A stretch of DNA of 64,000 bases from Parachlamydia sp. AcF125 (GTDB lineage: Bacteria; Chlamydiota; Chlamydiia; Chlamydiales; Parachlamydiaceae): NCBI RefSeq assembly GCF_018342475.1, contig NZ_JAEMUD010000001.1, forward strand, positions 310,001 through 374,000, read 5' to 3'. The translations under genes and the position numbers were made by a program. Under the pieces are notes generated by a model, which was given only the letters and a program-made list of their open reading frames with translations, ran no database searches and was not told the origin of the DNA. Shown piece after piece: positions 36,320 to 43,985 of the stretch. Within the stretch, counting starts at the first letter, position 1; the number at the start of each line of letters is the position of its first letter.

Positions 36320-36631
36320 CCTTATTGCTGGAGTTTTGATAAGCACGTTAAAATTTATCAAACCACCCTCCTATCTCAAATTGGGCATCCCCTAAAACGA
36401 GATGGTTTTTCCTCCTTTCACAAAATAGGAGATAAATCCTTTCATTTAAAAGAACCTTTGGAAAGTTGCGATCACGAATTAAAATTGAAATCTAACAGAA
36501 AATTGCTTTGTAATGAAGAACGCTTAGCGGATAAACAAAAGGGGCGGGCTAAGAGTTTCAGGGAAAAATCGAAAAGTCCTATAGACAATGCAAACTTAGG
36601 AGCTTTTGCTCGGAATAAGCTTCCTTTTTAA
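36320..36631 (+). pseudogene. Start-less open frame, probable gene remnant
   Basis: A 103-codon frame is open from 36320 to a TAA at 36629-36631 but contains no ATG or GTG; the only alternative start is a TTG with no ribosome site. The encoded sequence is Lys/Asp-rich and protein-like (KHVKIYQTTLLSQIGHPLKR, HELKLKSNRKLL). It overlaps the 3' end of the next minus-strand gene by four bases. It may be the tail of a gene that lost its front; I do not recognise it. The rest of the 36015-36627 gap holds the argS terminator and nothing else I can support. Confidence 0.3.
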
Positions 36632-37017
36632 AAATGGAGCTGAGTATAGGAGAAAAGAGCCAAAATGAGCCCACCCCCTAAAAGGGATCCAACTAGCCAA
36701 AAGGAATATTTAGACTTAAAGGGTTTGCTTTTATCCGACATAGCCAAGGCTTGAATTTCTTTCCACAACGGTTCCAATTCTTTTTTAGCTGTTTTTTTAA
36801 GATTTTCAGCCGTTTCCCCTTTTAAAAACATTTTAGCCATAGGAATTTCTTCTAAAAAACGGGCAAAAACTCTCTCGATAGATTGGTCTAGCAAAAGGGA
36901 AAATTTTTCTTCTCTATCTAATATGTCAGGGTTCCTTTTTTTTCTTTTAGACCTACCGAAAAAAAAACAAGCTAAAATGGCAAATGCTCCCATTATTAAA
37001 GCAAAATAGAGAGTCAT
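36628..37017 (-). CDS. Hypothetical protein with N- and C-terminal membrane helices
   Basis: 129 residues: a membrane helix at about 3-20 followed by a basic RSKRKKR stop, a helical cytoplasmic middle (IERVFARFLEEIPMAKMFL, Lys/Glu-rich), and a second helix at about 106-124. An AAGGA ribosome site lies 8 bases before the ATG. It is divergent from a small coiled-coil gene. No family recognised. Confidence 0.6.
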   Translation of the reverse strand: MTLYFALIMGAFAILACFFFGRSKRKKRNPDILDREEKFSLLLDQSIERVFARFLEEIPMAKMFLKGETAENLKKTAKKELEPLWKEIQALAMSDKSKPFKSKYSFWLVGSLLGGGLILALFSYTQLHF

Positions 37018-37092
37018 ATTATTTTCCTTATACTTTTTTTTTGCTTGAAAAGAGCATCTCCTTTAAAATTAACGATAAAAAGGAGAAAGTTT

Positions 37093-37470
37093 ATGTTATT
37101 TAATCAAGACCTTTTTAAAAATAAAACTCAAAAAAGCTCGGAAGATCTTTCATCTCAAATCGAGTCTTTGGAAAAAGCAATCCAAAAAAACTCTTTTAAA
37201 ATTGAAGAGCTTTCTATTCGCATTGAGGCGATTGACCGGGAAGTGCAAACTCTTATCCAGGAAGAACTTAAAGTTACGGACGATCAATTAACCCAATTTT
37301 TGCACACAAAAGAGCACTTTACTCCCGAAAATTGGAATCAAATCCAAGAGGAAAAGGCAAAGCTCTCAGCAAAGCTTCAAACAGATCTTCAAAATATCCG
37401 CAATCCTCAACAACAACAAAAACGTTATGCTGATCTTGCGGTAGGGGCCCATTGGGTGTTTGTCAGATAG
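37093..37470 (+). CDS. Small coiled-coil protein
   Basis: 125 residues from the ATG at 37093, preceded by AGGAG seven bases upstream; an ATG 16 codons earlier lies before that site and is not used. Residues about 15-60 form a coiled coil (DLSSQIESLEKAIQKNSF, KIEELSIRIEAIDREVQTL), with a second helical stretch at about 80-105 and a Gln-rich QQQQK. It ends AHWVFVR, 2 bases from the convergent proS stop. Function unknown; it might pair with the divergent membrane protein next door. Confidence 0.65.
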   Translation: MLFNQDLFKNKTQKSSEDLSSQIESLEKAIQKNSFKIEELSIRIEAIDREVQTLIQEELKVTDDQLTQFLHTKEHFTPENWNQIQEEKAKLSAKLQTDLQNIRNPQQQQKRYADLAVGAHWVFVR

Positions 37471-37472
37471 CT

Positions 37473-38990
37473 TTAATACGATTTTGCTAAAATCACATCT
37501 AACTTGGCTTTTTTTCCAGTCAAAATGCAGAGGCCTTCTGTATTGGATTGGGCTAAAGGCAAGCAACGAATCGTGACTTTCAACTCATCGAGCATTTTTT
37601 CTGTTTCTGGATCTCCACACCATTTAGCCAAAACAAACCCTCCATGAATTTCTGGCTTTTCTTGATTTTTTGGAGTAAAAAATTGCCTTAGCTCTTCAAG
37701 AGTATGCAGATCTTTTCGAATATGGGAGTCTCTGAACTGCAAAGCTTGTAAAAAGTAGTTGTTTTGTATTTCTTCTAAAATGAGGGGTAACCTTTCCCCT
37801 AATTCTGCTAAAGGAATCGTGATTTTGTTTTTGTGAGGCTGATCCCTTCGACAAAGGGTCACCACTTGATTTTCCACATCTCTCGGTCCAATTTCGATCC
37901 GAATGGGGATTCCTTTCTTAATCCATTCCCAATTTTTTTCACCGCCCCGTAAATCTCTTTTATCCACATGCACAGAAATCGGCTGATTGTTAAAGGTGGA
38001 AGCACGCAATGTCGCAGCGACTTTCTCTGCATGCTCCAAAACAGCTTTTTCGTGCTCCGGCTTTGGCATAATGGGCAAAATAACCGCTTGTCGATGAGCA
38101 ATTTTGGGAGGAAGCCGAACGCCATCGTCATCCCCATGCGTCATAATCAAAGCACCGATCAAGCGTGTGGTAATCCCCCAAGAAGTCGTATAGCCATACT
38201 CCATCTCCCCTTCTTTATTACTGAAACGAATATTGGAAGCTTTAGCAAAATTTTGTCCTAAAAAGTGGGAAGTTCCCCCTTGCAAAGCTTTTCGATCCTG
38301 GACCATTATTTCAATCGTATAGGTGCTGACGGCCCCAGGAAATCTTTCCCCCGGAGATTTTTCGCCTACGATAACGGGAATCGCCAAAACATTTTCTACA
38401 AAATCGCGGTAAACTTCGAGCATTTTCAAGGTTTCCTCGAATGCTTCCTCGGCAGAAGCATGCACCGTGTGCCCTTCTTGCCATAAAAATTCGGCTGTAC
38501 GCAAAAATATGCGGGGCCGCATCTCCCAACGAACCACATTAGCCCATTGATTAATTAAGAGAGGTAAATCGCGATAAGATTCCACCCAACGGGAAAAAGA
38601 TTCTCCAATGATAGTCTCTGAGGTTGGTCGGACGATTAAAGGTTCTTCTAGTTCGCCCGTCGGAACAAGACGCCCATTTTTTTCTTCTAGGCGATGATGA
38701 GTCACCACGGCGCATTCTTTGGCAAATCCCTCAACATGCGCTGCTTCTTTCTCCAAAAAACTCAACGGGATAAACAAAGGGAAATAAGCATTTTCATGCC
38801 CCGTATTTTTGATCCTTTGATCGAGGTGTTTTTGCATATTCTCCCAAATTCCATAGCCCCACGGTTTGATTACCATACAGCCTCTAACTGGTGAATTTTC
38901 AGCTAAATCGGCGGCTTTTACTACTTGTTGATACCATTCTGGATAATTTTCTTCGCGTGTGGGACTAATCGCTGTTTTTTCTTGGGACAT
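37473..38990 (-). CDS. proS: Prolyl-tRNA synthetase, archaeal/eukaryotic type
   Basis: Class II synthetase charging tRNA-Pro. The ATG at 38990 has AGGAA upstream; a 29-codon extension to 39077 is hydrophobic and lacks a ribosome site. At 505 residues it lacks the inserted editing domain of the usual bacterial enzyme and has the C-terminal domain ending in LAKSY that typifies archaeal/eukaryotic ProRS. Motif 2 lies in RIFLRTAEFLWQEGHTVHA, motif 3 in TTRLIGALIMTHGDDDG. In that C-terminal domain, zinc is usually held by four Cys in two pairs; here only WCGD, TIRC and GLCILTG are seen, so the zinc site looks degraded. Neighbour: the small coiled-coil gene converges on it. Confidence 0.93.
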   Translation of the reverse strand: MSQEKTAISPTREENYPEWYQQVVKAADLAENSPVRGCMVIKPWGYGIWENMQKHLDQRIKNTGHENAYFPLFIPLSFLEKEAAHVEGFAKECAVVTHHRLEEKNGRLVPTGELEEPLIVRPTSETIIGESFSRWVESYRDLPLLINQWANVVRWEMRPRIFLRTAEFLWQEGHTVHASAEEAFEETLKMLEVYRDFVENVLAIPVIVGEKSPGERFPGAVSTYTIEIMVQDRKALQGGTSHFLGQNFAKASNIRFSNKEGEMEYGYTTSWGITTRLIGALIMTHGDDDGVRLPPKIAHRQAVILPIMPKPEHEKAVLEHAEKVAATLRASTFNNQPISVHVDKRDLRGGEKNWEWIKKGIPIRIEIGPRDVENQVVTLCRRDQPHKNKITIPLAELGERLPLILEEIQNNYFLQALQFRDSHIRKDLHTLEELRQFFTPKNQEKPEIHGGFVLAKWCGDPETEKMLDELKVTIRCLPLAQSNTEGLCILTGKKAKLDVILAKSY

Positions 38991-39188
38991 ACAGATTCCT
39001 AAAATGAAAGATAAGAGTGAATGAGTAAGCATACAAGAATGGTGCAAAAACAACAAGATAGAGTGTTTTAGCTTCATTAGATCTGCTTCTAAACCTAAAA
39101 GAGGTTGAATAAGAGCTAGGGAAACAAGGAGCGCTTGAATCTCCGATTCAAAAATTTATAATTGAATAGGCGCCCTTTCGAAATTCAC

Positions 39189-39509
39189 TCAGCTAGTTCC
39201 ACATTTAGTCGCATCCTTGCCAAAATCCAGGCAAAAGATTGGCAGCTACATCAATCTGGATAAGGTACCTGTGGGCCAAACAAGTAAACATGAAACCTCT
39301 TTTAGTAACGCCCTACGGACTGGTAAAGCTCAATCTAGATGTTTAACCAAAATATCTTCAACCCATTTGGCTGCTTTGTAGAAATTGCTTTCACTCACAC
39401 CCCAGTTTGGCTTACATGAAAATAGCTCCTCTATTCTCGCATGTGTTCTAGAATTAATAGATGAAGTTAAACGTTGACCCCTTATAGAAAGCCTATGGCT
39501 TAATGCCCG
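39189..39509 (-). pseudogene. Decayed gene remnant of unknown family
   Basis: One minus-strand frame stays protein-like from about 39509 to 39189 with stops at 39330, 39246 and 39189: HRLSIRGQRLTSSINSRTHA, then ARIEELFSCKPNWGVSESNF, YKAAKWVEDILVKHLD (stop) ALPVRRALLKEVSCLLVWPT. The same frame running through three stops suggests point-mutation decay of one gene. No start codon opens it. I do not recognise it. It is adjacent to an IS5-like relic, which may have brought or broken it. The remaining gap DNA (38991-39188) shows nothing supportable. Confidence 0.4.
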
Positions 39510-39620
39510 TTAGACGACAAAATTTTTCATCGCCTAGGCTCTTCATTCTTTCAGATTCCCTGGCACCTCGCTCACCTAAAATAAAACGCGTATACTAGGA
39601 GAACTTATTTTCGAAGGAGA
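39493..39620 (-). pseudogene. IS5-like transposase N-terminal remnant (copy 2)
   Basis: A second copy of the repeat near 12 kb. The minus strand reads RMKSLGDEKFCRLTGIKP then stop, against NLDDEKFRRLMGVK in copy 1, with shared upstream DNA (TAAAATAA..., GGTGAGC/T-GAGGTGC) up to the same TTTCGAAGGAG boundary at about 39620. Differences between copies (substitutions and small indels) show both are old. It ends 10 bases from the emrB stop. Confidence 0.55.
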
Positions 39621-39629
39621 GGGAAGGGA

Positions 39630-41177
39630 TTAATGCTGAACAGATTGGGAAGCATCGGTTGAACGCTTATGTACCGGCTTGCAAAATAAAAGTATAGGGA
39701 CCATGCAGATAAACGTCCAAGCCACAATCCAAGACAAATCATTGGTCGCAAGCATGTGAGACTGCTGGGCAATTTGCCTATCCAAGGCTTGATCAATCAC
39801 ACTTCTTGTGAAAGCTGTAGAAACATGTGGAAGCTGCTCATAAAGCTGGGCTATTGCGGGGTGATAAGAAGTGGCCAATTCCGTTAAGCGACCATGGTGA
39901 AAGATTTCAAGTCGATCCCACAAAGCCACCGATAAGGAAGTCCCAAAGCCGCTTCCCACTAAAATACGAATAAAATTAAACAGCCCAGAAGCTCGGGCGT
40001 ATTCTTCATTGGGAATATTTCCTAGCGATAATTGGACTAAAGGAATGAAAAATAACGCTAATCCAATCCCTTGGATCAATCTCACGAACATAATATGTTG
40101 AATGCTTATTCCTGAAATAAAATGGGCTTGGATAAAAAAGCCCAGAGAAAAAAGGGCGAAACATAACGCTGTCCATAACCTCAAATCTAAGCTGTGTAGG
40201 TATTGACCTATAAAAAAGCTTAAGAGAACAGGAAAAATGCCAATCGGAGCAACGGCAAGTCCTGCACGGTAAGCCGTGTAACCTTGCGCCGTTTGCAGCC
40301 ACAAAGGAACCACCACAGTACTTGCAAAAAAAGCCAAATAGCCAAGAGTTGTAATGATTGTGCCTAATGTAAAATTGCGGTAAGCGAAAAATTTAAAGCT
40401 GACAATAGGATAGGGTTGATAGAATGTCCAAACAATAAAATAGGAGATAGCAATGAGGGATACAATTCCCAATATGCAAATCACATGGGAATCAAACCAA
40501 TCTAAATCTTCTCCCTTGTCTAGCATCACTTGCAAACAAGCGACCCCAATACTCAGAAGAAAAAGGCCGGTCCAATCGATCGGATTGCGCACAATTTCAC
40601 TCTCACGATCGCTTAATAAAAGGGCTACCATGACGCCTGAAAAAATCCCAATGGGAACATTGATATAAAAAATCCACGGCCATGAGTATTCTTCGGTCAA
40701 GTATCCCCCCAAAATAGGTCCCACCACGGGCGCTACAACCACAATCATGGACCAAAATCCTAGGGCTGCCCCCCGCTTTTCAGGAGGATTGTTTGTCACG
40801 ATCAAACTCTGTGATAAAGGGATTAAAGATCCTGCGACAGCTCCTTGTAGGACTCTAAAAAAAACTAAAAGGGTCAAATCTGTGGCCAATCCGCACAAAA
40901 AAGAGGTTAGGCTAAATAAAAATACCGAATAAACGAAGAGCTTCACTTTTCCAAAATAATCGGATAGCCATCCTGTCAAAGGAAGCACAATCGCATTGCT
41001 GGCAGCAAAGGAAGTAATCACCCAGGTACCTTGATTTGCACTCACGGCTAAAGAACCTGCAATATAAGGAATAGCGACGTTTGCAATGGAGGTATCTAGA
41101 ATCTGGATAAACGTGCCCAACCCTAAGGCAATATTTAACAATAATAGCCTAGAGCCTGTCAGTAAATTATCCTTCAT
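39630..41177 (-). CDS. emrB: DHA2-family multidrug MFS transporter (EmrB-like)
   Basis: 515 residues with about 14 membrane helices, as in the drug:H+ antiporter-2 family. Motif A appears as GWLSDYFGKVKLF (about 60-75), motif C-like segments as APVVGPILGGYLTEEYSWPW, and the N-terminus has the family LDTSIANVAIPYIAGSL. It would export hydrophobic drugs or fatty acids across the inner membrane, powered by protons. It overlaps emrA by 11 bases and completes a tripartite pump with that adaptor and the outer-membrane factor. Confidence 0.92.
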   Translation of the reverse strand: MKDNLLTGSRLLLLNIALGLGTFIQILDTSIANVAIPYIAGSLAVSANQGTWVITSFAASNAIVLPLTGWLSDYFGKVKLFVYSVFLFSLTSFLCGLATDLTLLVFFRVLQGAVAGSLIPLSQSLIVTNNPPEKRGAALGFWSMIVVVAPVVGPILGGYLTEEYSWPWIFYINVPIGIFSGVMVALLLSDRESEIVRNPIDWTGLFLLSIGVACLQVMLDKGEDLDWFDSHVICILGIVSLIAISYFIVWTFYQPYPIVSFKFFAYRNFTLGTIITTLGYLAFFASTVVVPLWLQTAQGYTAYRAGLAVAPIGIFPVLLSFFIGQYLHSLDLRLWTALCFALFSLGFFIQAHFISGISIQHIMFVRLIQGIGLALFFIPLVQLSLGNIPNEEYARASGLFNFIRILVGSGFGTSLSVALWDRLEIFHHGRLTELATSYHPAIAQLYEQLPHVSTAFTRSVIDQALDRQIAQQSHMLATNDLSWIVAWTFICMVPILLFCKPVHKRSTDASQSVQH

Positions 41178-42420
41178 GGCAATCGACTTGGGAAACAGTT
41201 GTAAAAATGGAGTGAATCATTTCATCCATGCGAGCATTTAATTCCGTAAAGTCAAGTTCAAAAACACCTGTAACACCAACCGGCTGAGCTTTAATTTCCT
41301 CTACAAGCATGGGTAAAGAAGTATTTGCAATATCCACCGTCACGAAAGCTGAAAGCCCTAATCGCAAAGGAAATTTCTTCATTTTCTCAACGTCTAATCC
41401 AATTCTCACAGGAAGTCTTTGGACAATCTTGATCCAGTTCCCTGTGGCATTTTGAGGGGGTATTAAGGAAAAAACACTTCCTGTACCTGATCCTATGCCT
41501 AAGACTTTCCCCTCAAATTCGACACCTTTCCCATAAATATCAAAGGTCACAGTCGCTGGCTGCCCTACTCGCATATGGGTAAGCTCTGTTTCTTTGAAGT
41601 TGGCATCTACCCACATATAATCTTGCGGAATGATTGCCATTAAATTGCTTTGAGGTGTCACCGTTTGTCCAACCTCCACTGTTCGTTTAGCGATATGTCC
41701 TCGGCAGGGCGCATAAATTGAGCAGTGTTTTAAATGATAATAGGCCTGTCTTACCGCTTTTTTTTGCGCCAAGAGAATAGGGTGCTCTTCCCTGGGAGTA
41801 TTCCCTGCAGCATCAAGGGCCACTTGCAATTGATCAAGAGCTTGTTGGTAGTCCAGTTTGGCTGTCATAAATGCATCCCGCGAATGTACGTAATCCTCAT
41901 TGGTAACAGCTTTAAGATCCACCAGGTTTTTTCTATTCAAAAAGTCATACTGGGCCCGCTGTAGTTGAACCTTTTTATTTTCTACAGTAGATTGGCAAAC
42001 CTTTACTGTATCATACATTTGCATCACTTGCAGGGCTGCGGAAGATAACTTAGCTAGTTCTTGCTCATATTGAATTTTGTAAAGAGTTGGATCTAACAAG
42101 ACTAATAGTTGCCCCGCCTCTACTAAATCTGTATCATCTGCAAAAAAGGCAATCGGAGTTCCTGAAATCGCAGGAGTTACCTTGACCAGATTTCCATTCA
42201 CATACGCATCATCTGTCGATTGATAAAAACGGAAATGAAATAACCATAACAATAGCCAACACAAAGCAATCAGTAAAATCGCGCTTGTCAAAAGGATGAG
42301 CGGTTTTTTTTTGGAGTTTGCACTCTCAGTTAATGGCTTGCGGCTTTCATCCGATGGAGTTAAAGCTTCTTTGGAAGGCCCGAGTTTTTTTTCAGCAAGA
42401 GTTTGTTTTGATTTTGTCAT
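41167..42420 (-). CDS. emrA: EmrA-like membrane fusion protein
   Basis: 417 residues: a charged N-terminal cytoplasmic tail, one membrane helix at about 39-61, the DDAYVNGNLVKVTPAISG hairpin start (biotinyl-lipoyl domain), a long alpha-hairpin (about 110-215) and a beta-barrel part including VDANFKETELTHMRVGQPA. It bridges EmrB and the outer-membrane factor in the periplasm. Its ATG overlaps the stop of the upstream outer-membrane gene in an ATGA, so the three proteins are translated together. Confidence 0.92.
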   Translation of the reverse strand: MTKSKQTLAEKKLGPSKEALTPSDESRKPLTESANSKKKPLILLTSAILLIALCWLLLWLFHFRFYQSTDDAYVNGNLVKVTPAISGTPIAFFADDTDLVEAGQLLVLLDPTLYKIQYEQELAKLSSAALQVMQMYDTVKVCQSTVENKKVQLQRAQYDFLNRKNLVDLKAVTNEDYVHSRDAFMTAKLDYQQALDQLQVALDAAGNTPREEHPILLAQKKAVRQAYYHLKHCSIYAPCRGHIAKRTVEVGQTVTPQSNLMAIIPQDYMWVDANFKETELTHMRVGQPATVTFDIYGKGVEFEGKVLGIGSGTGSVFSLIPPQNATGNWIKIVQRLPVRIGLDVEKMKKFPLRLGLSAFVTVDIANTSLPMLVEEIKAQPVGVTGVFELDFTELNARMDEMIHSIFTTVSQVDCHEG

Positions 42421-43907
42421 GGCGTTTTCTCTTCACAGGTATCATAACCGCCCCCTAATGCTTTTATTAAATTAAGTATGGCGGACAGGGTGTTATTAAG
42501 AGATACAGCTTCATTATCTAAGGCTGTAAGATAAGTTTCTTCGCTTAAATGCACGTCTAGAAGTGAGCTTAAATGATTTTTGCTCCTTTGGGTAACAAGC
42601 TCGAGCGCCTGTTGTTGAAGTTGGACATCTCGCCTAGCCTCCTGCAAACGCATATAACTTTGCTTGACAATCACCAGGGCCTCCAGCACTTCTTGAACAG
42701 CATTAATCACTCTTTGATTATATTCATAAATGGCTAGATCATAATTGGCTTCACTTCCTCGCAGATTGGCAGTCAATAAGCCTCCATCGAAAATAGGCAA
42801 ACTGTAGGCTGGTTCAACCTCATAAACTGAACTCCTGGCTTCAAGCAATTTTCTCAAATGGGTGGTCTGAAAGCCCAGAAGAGTGGCTAAATTGAAATCG
42901 GGATAAAATCCTGCCTGTGCAACTTGGATTTGCCTACCCGCAGATTCAATCATCCAAAGTTGGGCCACAATATCTGGACGATGGGCAATTAAATGCAACG
43001 GCAAAACATGTGGTAAAGGAATGGTAGGCAACGCTTTATTTTCAATCAGAATAGAATCGATGGAGGTATCGAATTCTCCGCCTATAAAACCTAGCACTTG
43101 TAGCTCATCCTGGCAGGCAGTTTGTATCCGTTCAGACAAAGTTTGCTTGGCTGCCGTTAAAAGGCCTTCTGCTTGAAAAAGGTTTAGATCACTATCCAAA
43201 TGATGCTCAATACGCTGTTGGATTAATCCCCGATTTTTTTCCTGCAGGTCGACAAGTTTTTGAGCTAGCTCTTGCCGATAACGATCAATTTGAAGCTGGA
43301 AATAAGATTGAGCAAGCGAAATACTCACAGTTAATTCAGTAAAAATCTTGTCGGCTAAAGTTGCCTGTAATTCGCCAAGAGCGGCTCGATAGGTATTTCT
43401 GCGTTTTTCCCAAATGTCAAAATCAAATGTTAAAAAGAAATTAAAATCGTATTGGGTAAAATAAAAAGGAATTTTTACTGGCAACAGCGGAGTTCCTCCC
43501 ACAGGTGAGGAAGAGGCTTCCGATGGAATTAAAGAGTTTTTACTTAATTTTCGCCGTTGAACATCCGCTTCATGGTAAACATTCGGATAAAGAGAGGAGC
43601 GTTGAGCCTCTGAACGATAGAGCGCTGAATAAACCCGCGATTTTGCAGATTGTAACGTTTGATTGTGACTTAAAGCTTTTTCCATTAAGCCGTTGAGTTG
43701 CTCATCTTGAAAAAGGGTCCACCAGTCTTGGGGAACCCATTCAGCTTTTTCAAACAAAGGGAGGTCTTCCACATCTTTAACTGCTTTTATCAAAGGAGCA
43801 TCGCCGATTTCAATTTTTTTAGCAGAGGGAGAGCGGTTTGAACAACCGCACAAAAAGGCCCAGCAAAAAAGTATACTGGTTAAAAGTTGCATGAGTTTTC
43901 GGTCCAA
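42417..43907 (-). CDS. Outer-membrane efflux factor (NodT/TolC-type lipoprotein)
   Basis: 496 residues. The N-terminus is a lipoprotein signal with lipobox LCGC (Cys22; the -2 Cys is unusual), followed by the typical WWTLFQDEQLNGLMEKALSHN and two TolC-like alpha/beta repeats with barrel segments (ARSSVYEVEPAYSLPIFDGG). It forms the outer-membrane duct of the pump with EmrA and EmrB. It is the first gene of that operon and starts 78 bases after the kdpD stop on the same strand. Confidence 0.92.
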   Translation of the reverse strand: MDRKLMQLLTSILFCWAFLCGCSNRSPSAKKIEIGDAPLIKAVKDVEDLPLFEKAEWVPQDWWTLFQDEQLNGLMEKALSHNQTLQSAKSRVYSALYRSEAQRSSLYPNVYHEADVQRRKLSKNSLIPSEASSSPVGGTPLLPVKIPFYFTQYDFNFFLTFDFDIWEKRRNTYRAALGELQATLADKIFTELTVSISLAQSYFQLQIDRYRQELAQKLVDLQEKNRGLIQQRIEHHLDSDLNLFQAEGLLTAAKQTLSERIQTACQDELQVLGFIGGEFDTSIDSILIENKALPTIPLPHVLPLHLIAHRPDIVAQLWMIESAGRQIQVAQAGFYPDFNLATLLGFQTTHLRKLLEARSSVYEVEPAYSLPIFDGGLLTANLRGSEANYDLAIYEYNQRVINAVQEVLEALVIVKQSYMRLQEARRDVQLQQQALELVTQRSKNHLSSLLDVHLSEETYLTALDNEAVSLNNTLSAILNLIKALGGGYDTCEEKTP

Positions 43908-43985
43908 GGTGCCTATCCTATGAAAAAAACGATTTATTTTTTTTACATAAGCAAATCCTTCTTTTTTGTCTCTTAATTTATTAAA

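Noticed and set aside
38991-39077. 29-codon N-terminal extension of ProRS
   Set aside because: Hydrophobic, lacks a ribosome site, and is absent from the family; the inner ATG has AGGAA.
43908-43985. Search for kdpE or a kdpE remnant after kdpD
   Set aside because: The gap is only 78 AT-rich bases with no receiver-domain sequence in any frame.
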